48,610 nt of DNA from Mycobacterium simulans. Its GTDB lineage: Bacteria; Actinomycetota; Actinomycetes; Mycobacteriales; Mycobacteriaceae. A program made the translations under genes and the position numbers. The DNA lies in NCBI RefSeq assembly GCF_900232995.1, contig NZ_OCVX01000006.1, positions 36,373 through 84,982 of the forward strand, given 5' to 3'. The first letter of the stretch is position 1; every line of letters starts with the position of its first letter. The notes below the pieces were generated by a model. That model searched no databases. It was not told the DNA's origin and saw only the letters and a list, made by a program, of their open reading frames with translations. This document shows positions 26,053 to 36,300 of this stretch, piece by piece.

Positions 26053-29000
26053 TCAGGATGTCGCCGCGGCGTCGCTGCGTAGCGTCGCGCGGCACTGCGG
26101 GCAGCGGCAGCGAATGTCCAGCCAGTCGCCGTAGCCGGGGTGATCGCGCCACGCGACGGGTAGGGCGTCCAAAGCGTCTTCGATCGCGGCCCAGATCGCG
26201 TGCGACGGCGCCATATCGGGGGCGGCGGCACGTATCCGACCTTCGGCGGCCGGATTCGGCTCGTGCGGTGCGTTGGAGATGGGTGCGAGGGCGTTGATGG
26301 CATTCAGCGCCCGGGTTCGGCGTGCGGCGTATGGAAGTGCAGTCAATTCGTCGGGCATGATCGGCGATCCGAAGATGTAGTCCTGCGCGGTGTGGCGCCA
26401 CGGAACCTCGAGTTTGTGGTTCAGCGGCTGCTCAGGCAGACCACCGGCGAAATGCACGGGCACGATCGGCAGTGACATCTGCACCGCCAAGTCCAGCAGC
26501 GTGGAGGTCAGTGTGCCGACCCGCTGCGTCGATGAGGTTTGGCGGGTGCCCGCGGTATGGACCATCAGCGAAGAACCGCGCTCCGCAAAGTCGTGCCGCG
26601 CCTTGTCGAGAATGGTGAAGAAATCGTGGGGATTGCTTTGATCGAAATAGTGAATGTTGCGCAGGCCGGTGGATTCTCCGCTTCCCAGCGCCCGGGACAG
26701 TTTTCCGACCCATCGGTCTTGATGCTTGGCGTTCGATATGGTGGCCACGGTGGTGTCGGTCAGCCAGGAGGCGATCATCGTTCCCAGAATCGATTCCATT
26801 TGAACCTGATGATTAGCGAGCAGGAGCACGCTGCGCCCTCGCAGCTCCTGGAAGGCAGCGGGGTCCTCGACGATGACATGGCGCGCATATCGGGAAAGCA
26901 GCGCCCACGCCAGCAGATCCCCAAACCAGCCCTTTGGCTTGCCGGTTTGTTGGCTCCACCAAACGCGCATTGGTTCCCAGTCGCATTGCAGTGTCGCGCA
27001 TGCGCGATAAGTCTGTGAATCGGTGCGGTCAACCGCAATCGAAACCTGCTCGAGCGGCAGCACCGCGCAACTGGCCTCACCATTTCGTAGCTGCACCTGT
27101 GATGGGTGGATTGCGCCGTGCGCGGCGTGGGCAACGGCTTCCTTGACCGCCACCTCGGCCACCAATGCTTCACCGTTGGTATTGCACGCATACACTGCGT
27201 GGATGGTGCCCGTGAACCAGTTGGCTTCGCCGACTCGTTTCGCGTGGAGCACGATTTCACCTGGTGTCCGCCGCTGACCCAACGACATCTCCGGCACGGC
27301 TCGCCGCTCCAGGAAGGCACGCCGCTTCACACCATCGACGTGACCGAGTGACGTCTTGGGCAGCAAGACCTCAACCATGCGGATCTGTGCCCACGCTTGG
27401 TCACCTACGCCATACCAAAGATCGACGATCGGAAACTGGTGTTGCGCATCTTCAAAGCCGGCAAAGCGCGCCTCGGCGCTCACTTTTCCGTACTGGGGTG
27501 CATCGCGGTAGAACCGCGCCCACGCGATGTGGTGTGGGAAACCTACCGTCGAATCGATTGAACTACCGTCCGGCCCAAGGCTATTCGCGCTCCACAGGCT
27601 CATCTCGGTGTGGGGAACAATGTGCAAACCCGCGTCGAGCACTCCAGGGTGCACCAGGGCGCCCGGAACGGCACATCGCTCGACCGTGAGGGTTCCGCTG
27701 GCACCGTCGTGGCTGATTTTGGCGCCGTCATCGAGGCTCTGAAACGCTGGACCGTGGAACACGGCGCCGGAATCGTAGGGGCTGGCCAACGGGCGCGGCT
27801 CGGCCAACGGACTCGGAGGTGGTGGTCCATCCGGGTAATGGGCAGCCGTCGAGATGGTGCCGGTGCCGATCGTCTCCCAGCGGGACAACTTCGGGTTGGC
27901 AGCGTCGCGCCAGGCCTGCAGACGCGCATCGTAGCTGCCCGGCGCCGTCGGCTCGATCTGCGTGCGAAGGCGAACGGGGCGGTCAACGACGATCCACCGC
28001 GACAAACGCAGGTTGTTTACCTCCACCACTGCCGCCCCATGCGCGGCCTGATGAGCGGCTTCGGCCAACAGGTTCAGCACCGACATCAGCGGTAACGCGG
28101 GAGCGGTGTACGTCGGGCGGTGATCGGCGATCCAGGTGTCACGCGCCGGGTCAATGACGGTTTCTACGGTCGTTATCCGGGGTGTAGTGGTCGGTGGTTC
28201 GCCGGCCGCGGCGGCGGGGCTGCGTGGGTTGCGTGTGATGCGCATGCCGAGATCGGTGGCCGAGTAGATCCGCATCCCGTCGACCCACAACGACGCGTCG
28301 GCGAGGGCGAGGATCCCCTCGTCGCCGCGCTCGATCCTGGTGATTTCCAGCTGCGTGGTGATCAGCTTGTTTTTCGGCCGAACCTGACCGCGATACCGCC
28401 ATGTCATCGACCGTTCGATGGCGATCGGTTCGAATTGCGCGGTCGGGCCTGCCTCGTGACCGAGCCCGAGATCCAACATGGCGAATTGCAGAAGGTTGAT
28501 CATTGACTCGATACCCAAAGACCCGGGCTGTACGGGGTCGCCGAAGAAATGCGCTTTGAAAAACCACTCGGCGGGATCGACGTCCTTGACCGCACGCCAG
28601 CGTCCCAACCCTGCGCGCCCGGAGCCGAGCCACCGTCCGGTGACCCGGTCAATCATCAGCAGCATCGGTTCGGGCAGCCTCGCGCCGGGGCCGACATACT
28701 GCTGTGGACGGGCGGTCAGGTCGACATCGGCAGCCGCGGATGGCTCAACGAACTGCTCGCGCTCGGCGTCGCTGGTCGGCAGACCCACCTGCTGGTCCAA
28801 CGCGGGGCCGGGAAAATAGCCGAACACGGTCTCGGCACTGTAGACCTGGGCCTCACCCGCATAGGCCTGCACGCTAAAGCTGACGATGATGGTGTCCGCT
28901 ATCTTGGCGACGTTCTTCAACTGGACTTCGGTGCGTAACGTCCCGGCGGATGGCGTGACCTCTTGATGCTGCACGCCGGTGCCGTCGAGGTTGCGGAAGA

Positions 29001-32000
29001 ACAAGTCGGTGTCGGTCGATAATGGGCAGCCGATGTAGCTGGCCAGCCACCCGCAGGGCTGCAGGCAGACTTCCATCAGCACCGCGCTGGGCATCGTGGG
29101 CTGACCGTTGGCGGTGAAATACCAGGCGTCCGGTGCTACGTCGTACTCGGCGACCAGGGTCGCACCCGATTGCATCACCCCGATCTCGCCAACCACCTCG
29201 GTAATGCGCGACATGAAGTGGTAAGGCGGGCCGGGCAACCGAGCGACGTTGCGGGTCGTGTCGAATGGTTGGTAGAGCTCGCCGAAGGCGTGCGACGGCT
29301 TGCCCCATGCGCACGCCATGAGCGACTTGTAGTCGAAGCTGAATCCGTCGATGACCGCGACCGGCTTCGGTTCAATGTAGTGGTCGAGTTCTTGTAAGCC
29401 CTGATCCATGGGCCATCCAGGCGAGAGCTTCAGCCCTAAGCGGGGGCAGTGGAAGGCCGCCAACCCGTCGACGGTGCACAGCACGTCGGCGAACAACGTG
29501 GGCTCGGGACCGCTAATGAGTTCTCGGACGAACACCTCATAGACGACGTCGCGCGAGTCGGGGGTGACCTGGCCGCGGCACTTCAGCTTGTAGGTCTGAA
29601 ACGGGACAGGTTCGAAGCGCCACCCGTCGCAGGCCAACGTCATGCCCGCGGCAGCCATGTAAGTGGCCATTGCTTGTATTGTGCCTTCGAACATCAAGGT
29701 TCCCGGCATGCATGGGTCGTTCTTGAAATGCCCGTCGAAGAACCAGGTTTCGGGCGTGATGTGCTGCACGCCGCGCAGATACCCGCGGCCCCACGGTCCT
29801 CCGGAGAAGTCGATCTGCGTCACTTCGTCGATGAACAACATATCGCCGCCGGCGGTGGTGGGCGTGCGGGTGTGGCTTGCGGCGCGCTCGAACCCTTCGC
29901 CCAGGGTCGGCCATAGCTTGCCGGTCGCCAGTGCTTTCAGATCGGTTCCGGACAGCGAGCGTCGTGACGTGGCACAGGGCGGTGGATCGAGGCGACCGGT
30001 GATGGTGTGGTCCTCGGGGCTCCACAGGATTCCGCCCGAAGCCGCCAGTTCCGCATCGGAGAAAAAGCCGGCCTGTCCGTGGCGAACCGCCAACCGTTGG
30101 GCGGTGCCGATGGTGCAGTCGTAGTGGAAAAAGAACAGCCGGATGTCACCCTGGCTGGCGTGACCGTCAACGTGGATATCGAAGCGCAGCGTGTCACCGA
30201 TCTCGGGCAAGCCGCCGAGGAAGGTCAATTCGCACCCCAACAGGCGGTACACCCGTTCACCCTTATTGACTAGATCCGCCCCCATCCAGGAGATGAGCAT
30301 GAGGTCGGCCTGCCCGCTTTCGATCATGATCCCGGCTGGCATTCGGCCTTGGTGAAGCCACCACGCATCGGCGGTGACGTCGGTCTCGGTCCACAGGGTG
30401 CCCGCGCCGGGACAACCGGGCTCTGCGTCGATGCCCAGCAATCGATCCGCCAGCAGCAGTGGCGGTTCGGGCATGCGGGTCTGCCGCGGATACTCATCTT
30501 GAGCCGCGAAGGCGGGACCGTAGATTTGGGAGATTTTGCCCGAGGCATGCACCCGCAAACCGTCCTTGTTCAACGTCAGCCCGGTGGGGATGCGCTTGAC
30601 CGTCGGCGCTGGAAGCACGGCGTCGCTAGGCGGCACCGGCTGGATCGCCCGGTGCGCGCCGTTGTCGGATCGCGAGGGGGTGGCCAACGGGGATATGTGT
30701 GTTGCGCCGCTATCGGCGGAGACTGGCCGCGGGTTGGGGGCCGATTCGGTTGACTCGCTAGAGAATTCGGCCCTGTAACCGCGAGGATGCGTCGTCGTCG
30801 GCGCTGACGGGATGTCGGCGAGAGCCGGCAACGCATAGGCCTCGGCAGTCTTGGCTATGACCGGGGGCCTCGGTAGAACGGTCGCCGGATGGTCTGCGGT
30901 GTGACGGGCAGCCGCCACACCGGCGGGAACGGGCAGCCGAACCGGCGGCATATGTGCGGCGAACTCCAACAGCCTTGCCTCGCCGGTGTCACCGCGCGCG
31001 GCGGCCAGCTGCCGCACCAGCGTCTGGTGTCGTGCCGCGCGGTCCTGGTGTGGCCGCGTTGGTGCCAGCAGTGTCAGCTGTTGATGTTCGCCGGCCAGCC
31101 CGTCCAGAGTCACGACGACCTCACGCTGCTGATGTGTTGTCGGGGAACCATCGGGTTCGATGCCCAGGAATCCCAACAGGACTCCGGCTGATACCTGCAG
31201 CAGCCCGGAGGCCGCGTGGGCATGGCCCAGCAGCGGTGTGACGTTCAACCCTCCTGGGGCCGTGCCGACGCGAAGCTGCTGACCGGTCGTGTGCGGCATG
31301 GCCGGCAACAGGGCGTAGATCGTGTCGTTGTCTCGGCGAGCATCCTGCGCGCGCTTGAGCACCATCAACACTGCAGCATCACCGGGAATCTGCTCATCCT
31401 GGGTGAGCAGCACCCTCGCTGCGGCCTCATGGACCGGTTCACAACTGAGATCGACCGCGCCCACCACCGCGGCGTCGATCTCCCCGTGTCGCAGTGCGCG
31501 GGCCGCCAGCTCCAGTGCCGTTGTGCCGGACAGCTGCTCACGCGACACGGTGAAACTCGGGCCTCGTAGGTCGAATTGGCTGTTAAGCCGGTTGGCGACG
31601 ATGTTGGGCATCGAGCCGACAACGGAGCTGGCGACTAGGCCCGGAACCACATCGTCACGCGTCTGCGCCAGCTGCTGTGGGTCATCGATCGTGTCGGCAA
31701 GACGCCAGCGCAGGCCCCATCGAGCCACCTCGGCGTCACAGCCCATGCCCATCAGCACGCTGGTGGTCTCCGCGGGCAGGTCCTTAATGACCTCCGCGAT
31801 GTTCAGGGCAGCCCGCAGCGCGGCTATCTGTTGCGGTAGCGCATTTTTCAGATCGCTGGGCGGGAATCGGACCTTCGTCACGTCCAGTGACAGCGCGGAC
31901 ATGCGCACGCGATTGACACCGTCGGCTTCTTGGGTGGCCAATGTTTGGCCCGCGGCAAGGTGTTCGGCCACCTGCGCCGTCTCGTAGCCATCACCGGCGA

Positions 32001-33384
32001 CGATACTGAGGCCGACGATCGCAATGTCGGCGTCCTTGGGAGGTAGGGTCACACGCCAGGCCGGGGCACCGCCGGTCACCGCGGTCGGCTGCACCCATTC
32101 CTCGACGATCAAGTGCGCGTTGCAGCCGCCGAAACCGAAGTTGTTGACCGCGGCGCGCCGCGGTGTACTGCTGGTCCACGGCTCGGCGGCGGTTAACAGC
32201 CGAAACGGCGACGTCGCGATGAACGGCACCGGATCTTCAACGTGCAGCGTCGGGGGACGCAGCTGCGTACGCATAGCCGCCAACACCTTGATCAGACCGG
32301 CGATACCCGAGGCCGTAATGGAATGGCCCAGATTGGATTTCAGCGAGCCGATCGGCACGTCTTTGCTGTCGGCGAAGATGCGGGCCATGCTTGTCAGTTC
32401 GGTGAGGTCGCCCAGTGGGGTCCCCGTCGCGTGACACTCGATCATCGAGATGTCTTGGGGGTCAAGGTCGGCCATGTCGTAGGCCGCCCGCATCGCGCGT
32501 TCCTGGCCCTCCTGCGAAGGTGTCAACATGCCGCTTCCGCGGCCGTCGTTGGCCAGACCTACCGCCCGGATCAGCCCGAGTATCTGGTCACCCGCGGCGA
32601 GCGCCTCGTCGAGCCTGCGGAGGGCGACGAAGCCGGCACCCTCGGCGGGAACCAAGCCGTCGGCTTGCTGGTGGAACGGACGCGACGTGCCGGCACGACT
32701 CAATGCCTGCAATGCGCTGAAGCCGACATGCAGAAACAGATCGTCGGCGCGATTGACGCCACCGGCCAGCATGACGTCGGCGGTCCCATCATGAAGCCGG
32801 TCGCAGGCCAGCTTGATTGCATACAGTGAAGACGCGCAGGCGGCATCGAGTGAAAAAGCCCCCGCGGTCAGGCCCACGGCGCGAGCGACAAGGTGTGCGG
32901 GCAGCCCGGAATTGAATCGGTTGCGCCAGTCGATGGTGGCGGGTTGTTCCCGCCACACGCTCGCGGCGAGATCGGCCATGGTGTTGGTGGGATAGCTCAG
33001 GTTGCCCAACACGACGCCGACGCGGCCGGGAACGCTGCCAACGTGCCACCCGGCGTTCTCAACGGCTTGCCGGGCTGCGTAAAGCGTCCATCGATAGAGC
33101 GGGTCGAGGGTCCGCAGGGAATCCGCGTCGAGCAGGAAACCATTCGGGTCGAAGGCTTCCTCGAAGCCACACACGTAGCCGCCCCGGTCCGACCAGGTGT
33201 GGTCGAAACACGGTCCGGTGACCTGATCCCGCATGATGCGAGCCGGATTCACCCCCCAGCAGCCCTGCGGGGGCGCACCAATGACGTCTCGACCTTGCGC
33301 GATCGCCGTCCACAGCTCATCGGGACTCAGTCCGCCCGGAAAGACGCAGCCCTGCCCGACGATCGCGATCGGTTCAAATCTCAT
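26053..33384 (-). CDS. PfaC-type PUFA synthase subunit: KS-CLF-DH(x4 hot dogs)-PS-DH-acyltransferase
   Basis: The 2443-residue iterative lipid synthase has these domains, by residue. KS 1-440: DAACASSLYA with C183, HATGT, SNLGH. CLF 455-815: KS-like, cysteine site replaced by SREQLSG. A disordered linker 815-960 with no acyltransferase. Four FabA-like hot dogs 970-1720: H at about 1218 in WFFDGHFKNDPCMPG and about 1612 in WFFKAHFFGDPVQPG look active; the third (WYFTANGQPTMPS) lacks the His. A PKS-type DH at about 1740-2010 with HPGVLDAGLH. A PlsC-like acyltransferase at about 2150-2360 with NHQVQME and HTAGTR. The HFxxDPxxPG motifs are diagnostic for PfaC. It should dehydrate/isomerise and chain-extend acyl-ACP; the terminal domain should pass the product to a (lyso)glycerophosphate acceptor. 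Its ATG overlaps the pfaA-type stop (ATGA). Confidence 0.9.
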   Translation of the reverse strand: MRFEPIAIVGQGCVFPGGLSPDELWTAIAQGRDVIGAPPQGCWGVNPARIMRDQVTGPCFDHTWSDRGGYVCGFEEAFDPNGFLLDADSLRTLDPLYRWTLYAARQAVENAGWHVGSVPGRVGVVLGNLSYPTNTMADLAASVWREQPATIDWRNRFNSGLPAHLVARAVGLTAGAFSLDAACASSLYAIKLACDRLHDGTADVMLAGGVNRADDLFLHVGFSALQALSRAGTSRPFHQQADGLVPAEGAGFVALRRLDEALAAGDQILGLIRAVGLANDGRGSGMLTPSQEGQERAMRAAYDMADLDPQDISMIECHATGTPLGDLTELTSMARIFADSKDVPIGSLKSNLGHSITASGIAGLIKVLAAMRTQLRPPTLHVEDPVPFIATSPFRLLTAAEPWTSSTPRRAAVNNFGFGGCNAHLIVEEWVQPTAVTGGAPAWRVTLPPKDADIAIVGLSIVAGDGYETAQVAEHLAAGQTLATQEADGVNRVRMSALSLDVTKVRFPPSDLKNALPQQIAALRAALNIAEVIKDLPAETTSVLMGMGCDAEVARWGLRWRLADTIDDPQQLAQTRDDVVPGLVASSVVGSMPNIVANRLNSQFDLRGPSFTVSREQLSGTTALELAARALRHGEIDAAVVGAVDLSCEPVHEAAARVLLTQDEQIPGDAAVLMVLKRAQDARRDNDTIYALLPAMPHTTGQQLRVGTAPGGLNVTPLLGHAHAASGLLQVSAGVLLGFLGIEPDGSPTTHQQREVVVTLDGLAGEHQQLTLLAPTRPHQDRAARHQTLVRQLAAARGDTGEARLLEFAAHMPPVRLPVPAGVAAARHTADHPATVLPRPPVIAKTAEAYALPALADIPSAPTTTHPRGYRAEFSSESTESAPNPRPVSADSGATHISPLATPSRSDNGAHRAIQPVPPSDAVLPAPTVKRIPTGLTLNKDGLRVHASGKISQIYGPAFAAQDEYPRQTRMPEPPLLLADRLLGIDAEPGCPGAGTLWTETDVTADAWWLHQGRMPAGIMIESGQADLMLISWMGADLVNKGERVYRLLGCELTFLGGLPEIGDTLRFDIHVDGHASQGDIRLFFFHYDCTIGTAQRLAVRHGQAGFFSDAELAASGGILWSPEDHTITGRLDPPPCATSRRSLSGTDLKALATGKLWPTLGEGFERAASHTRTPTTAGGDMLFIDEVTQIDFSGGPWGRGYLRGVQHITPETWFFDGHFKNDPCMPGTLMFEGTIQAMATYMAAAGMTLACDGWRFEPVPFQTYKLKCRGQVTPDSRDVVYEVFVRELISGPEPTLFADVLCTVDGLAAFHCPRLGLKLSPGWPMDQGLQELDHYIEPKPVAVIDGFSFDYKSLMACAWGKPSHAFGELYQPFDTTRNVARLPGPPYHFMSRITEVVGEIGVMQSGATLVAEYDVAPDAWYFTANGQPTMPSAVLMEVCLQPCGWLASYIGCPLSTDTDLFFRNLDGTGVQHQEVTPSAGTLRTEVQLKNVAKIADTIIVSFSVQAYAGEAQVYSAETVFGYFPGPALDQQVGLPTSDAEREQFVEPSAAADVDLTARPQQYVGPGARLPEPMLLMIDRVTGRWLGSGRAGLGRWRAVKDVDPAEWFFKAHFFGDPVQPGSLGIESMINLLQFAMLDLGLGHEAGPTAQFEPIAIERSMTWRYRGQVRPKNKLITTQLEITRIERGDEGILALADASLWVDGMRIYSATDLGMRITRNPRSPAAAAGEPPTTTPRITTVETVIDPARDTWIADHRPTYTAPALPLMSVLNLLAEAAHQAAHGAAVVEVNNLRLSRWIVVDRPVRLRTQIEPTAPGSYDARLQAWRDAANPKLSRWETIGTGTISTAAHYPDGPPPPSPLAEPRPLASPYDSGAVFHGPAFQSLDDGAKISHDGASGTLTVERCAVPGALVHPGVLDAGLHIVPHTEMSLWSANSLGPDGSSIDSTVGFPHHIAWARFYRDAPQYGKVSAEARFAGFEDAQHQFPIVDLWYGVGDQAWAQIRMVEVLLPKTSLGHVDGVKRRAFLERRAVPEMSLGQRRTPGEIVLHAKRVGEANWFTGTIHAVYACNTNGEALVAEVAVKEAVAHAAHGAIHPSQVQLRNGEASCAVLPLEQVSIAVDRTDSQTYRACATLQCDWEPMRVWWSQQTGKPKGWFGDLLAWALLSRYARHVIVEDPAAFQELRGRSVLLLANHQVQMESILGTMIASWLTDTTVATISNAKHQDRWVGKLSRALGSGESTGLRNIHYFDQSNPHDFFTILDKARHDFAERGSSLMVHTAGTRQTSSTQRVGTLTSTLLDLAVQMSLPIVPVHFAGGLPEQPLNHKLEVPWRHTAQDYIFGSPIMPDELTALPYAARRTRALNAINALAPISNAPHEPNPAAEGRIRAAAPDMAPSHAIWAAIEDALDALPVAWRDHPGYGDWLDIRCRCPQCRATLRSDAAATS

Positions 33385-36300
33385 GTCGCGACCGCCCTGA
33401 TGGCCGAATCAGTGGTGTGCTCATTGCCGTATGCATACATTTCGACCCGTCTGCATTCAGCGATCAGCGCGCCGCTGTCGTCGGTCAGCCGCAGATCGCA
33501 GACGATCCGGTTACTGGTTGATTCGCCGTCGTCGAGATGGCAGTACAGCGTGCCCTCGGCAGGTCCCGTGCGGTAGCGAGTGATCTGCCCAATCCGCAGC
33601 GGCAGCATCCGACGCCCGGTTCGCTTCAGACCCCACAAAAAGCCGAGTTGCAGACAGCCGTCCAGCGCGGCCGGATCGGTCGCCCAGCGCTGCTGCGGCC
33701 AGCCTGCCCGGTTGAGACCGTGGATTTGTGCGATCGCACCGGATGGTTCACAGCCGGTGAGCCGCTCGATCACTTGGAAGGCCGGACCGTGGAATAGTGC
33801 ACCATCGCCGTAGCACGGCTGTTGGACGAGCCGTTCGGGATCCACCTGCGCGGTGGCCAAGACCGGGGTGTCCAGATCGCCGGAGCCCACCTCGGCTGTC
33901 GCGCAGTAGCGGACCATCCCGGCGGCGTCGAGCAACGAAAGTTCCAGCCGCTGCGGCGCGTGTTCTACTGGCACACACCGCACCACGAAGGCCTCGCCGG
34001 CGTTGTCGAAGTCCGGAAACTGGACGCCACGAAGAACCCGAAGGTCGAGCAGCCGCGTCACGCGCTGGCCCGGCCGGCAGCCCTCGGCCGCGCGTACGAA
34101 CCACTCCGCGACCTGCACCACCGGTAGCACCACCTGATGCTGAACGCGGTGATCCTGTAGGTAAGGCTGCTGTTCCGCGTCTGCGGCGACACGGGCCAGG
34201 CGCCCGGTATCGGGCAGTGGATGCGGAAGCCCGCCGGCGATCACACCGCCTCCGAGCAGGACCTGCACGTCTTGGGTCTGACTGTCGAGCGCTTCGGACA
34301 CGAATGCGCACGCACCATCGTCAAGCGATATCGGTGTGATGCCCCGGGACTCAAACACGGCTTGCAGGGCCGGCGTCACCATGCCTGCCCCCCAGGGCCC
34401 CCAGCCCAGCGAGCGGACAAGACACGACGGACCCCGCCGGATGCGCTCCGCCAATGCGACCTGGTTCAAAACCTCGTTGGCCATCGCGTAGTCGCTCTGT
34501 CCGATGTTGCCAGCGCGGGCGGACACCGATGAGAACAGCAGGATCATTTTCAGCGCGTCGGACGCGGTCGCGTCGAGCAGCGCGGACAATCCAGCGACCT
34601 TGGTGCCGAAGACTTGGTCGAACTGGTCACATGTCTTGCGGCTCAGCCGCGCGTCGGCCAGCACACCGGCACCGTGCACCAGTGCGGTAATCGGACCGAA
34701 GTCAGTTCGGACGCGATCGAGCAGTGCACCAAGCTCGCTGCTGTCGCGAACGTCGATCGCTTGGTACACGACCCGTGACCCGGCGGCCTCGATCGCAGCG
34801 ATCGTTGCACGTATCTCACGGTCGGCCTGCAGTCGCCGGACTTGTTGTTCCAACTGCCGCGGAGTCGGCTTGATGCCCCGCCGTTGGGCATCCGCGAGCA
34901 GGGCCCGTTTGAGTGCGACATCGGTCGTTTGACCATGCGCCGCGGGAGGTTCGTCGCCCAACCCCGACCGCCCAACCAAGACAAAACTGGCTTGGGTCTG
35001 CTTGGCTAGTGCGATCACCGATGCCGCGGTCACGCCGCGCGCACCCCCGGAGACCAACACGACGTCACGATGGTCCAGGCGAGCTACCCTGCCGGTGACA
35101 CCAGACTCTTCGGTCGCCACCGTCACGCGGCCGTGAATGCTACCGAGGCCCACCTCGAGTTCGGGGCCGCCGGCCAAGATTTCCGTGGCGATCCCCTCGG
35201 CGACTTGCTGCGGCAACCGATCCGTGGTGTCGATGTCAATGGCCTTGGCATAGGTGTTCGGCCACTCGAGTGCAACGGTCTTCGCCAGCGCCGCAACGCC
35301 GCCCGCCCACGCGCGCGGACCGGCGTCGGTAAGTAAACCGAACGTGCCGCCGGTGTCCTGAACCGTCACAAACACGCCCCCGCCGAGCTCCATGCGGGGC
35401 GCGACTCGCAGTGCATCGGCGAAGACTCGATGGTTCACCGCCAAGGCCTCCGCGCGGCCCCGGACCGATCCGAGGCCGCCCAGGTGCAGCACGCAGGCCG
35501 AATCCTCACTCGGCTGGTCAACGACCACCGCGGAAATGCCATGGCTTCGCAGAATGGCCTGCAACGCATCGGCGACGGCAGTTTCGCGGCCGACAATCTC
35601 CACCCGAGTGGCCTCGTGCAGCCCGGGAACGCCCATCCCACGAACCGGAGCGGCGATCGCGCGCACTGCGTAGCGAGCCATCGGCGCTCCGGTCGACTCA
35701 AAAGGGAGGCCATCACCCCTCTCGGTCGACGGCACGGCCGCCGACACCCCGGTGTGCTGGCCGTTGCCATTGGCGGTATGTACCGCCGGCGGCGCCTGCA
35801 CCGAGGTCAGGTAGTCAACGATCTCCTGCAAGGTGGACAACTCGGCCAACGCCGAAGCCTCCACCTCGGGCAACGACGGCACCCGCTGCTGAACCGCCGA
35901 CAAAATCTCCACCCGCTTGATCGAATCGATGCCCAAATCAGCCTCCAGCGCCATCGACAGATCCAAAATCTCCACCGGATAACCCGTCTTATCCGCAACG
36001 ACCTGCAACATGTCAGCCACCAAATCCGCACCGAATCCGGCACCCGCCGGCGCCTCAACCACCGGCGCAACCAGCACCGGCTCCGGCATAACCGCCACCG
36101 GCCGCGGGGTCGGCGCCACCGATACCCCGGTGTGCTGGCCGTTGCCATTGGCGGTATGCGCCGGCGGCGCCTGCACCGAGGGCAGGTAGTCAACGATCTC
36201 CTGCAACGTGGACAGCTCAGCCAACGCCGAAGCCTCCACCTCGGGCAACGACGGCACCCGCTGCTGAACCGCCGACAAAATCTCCACCCGCTTGATCGAA

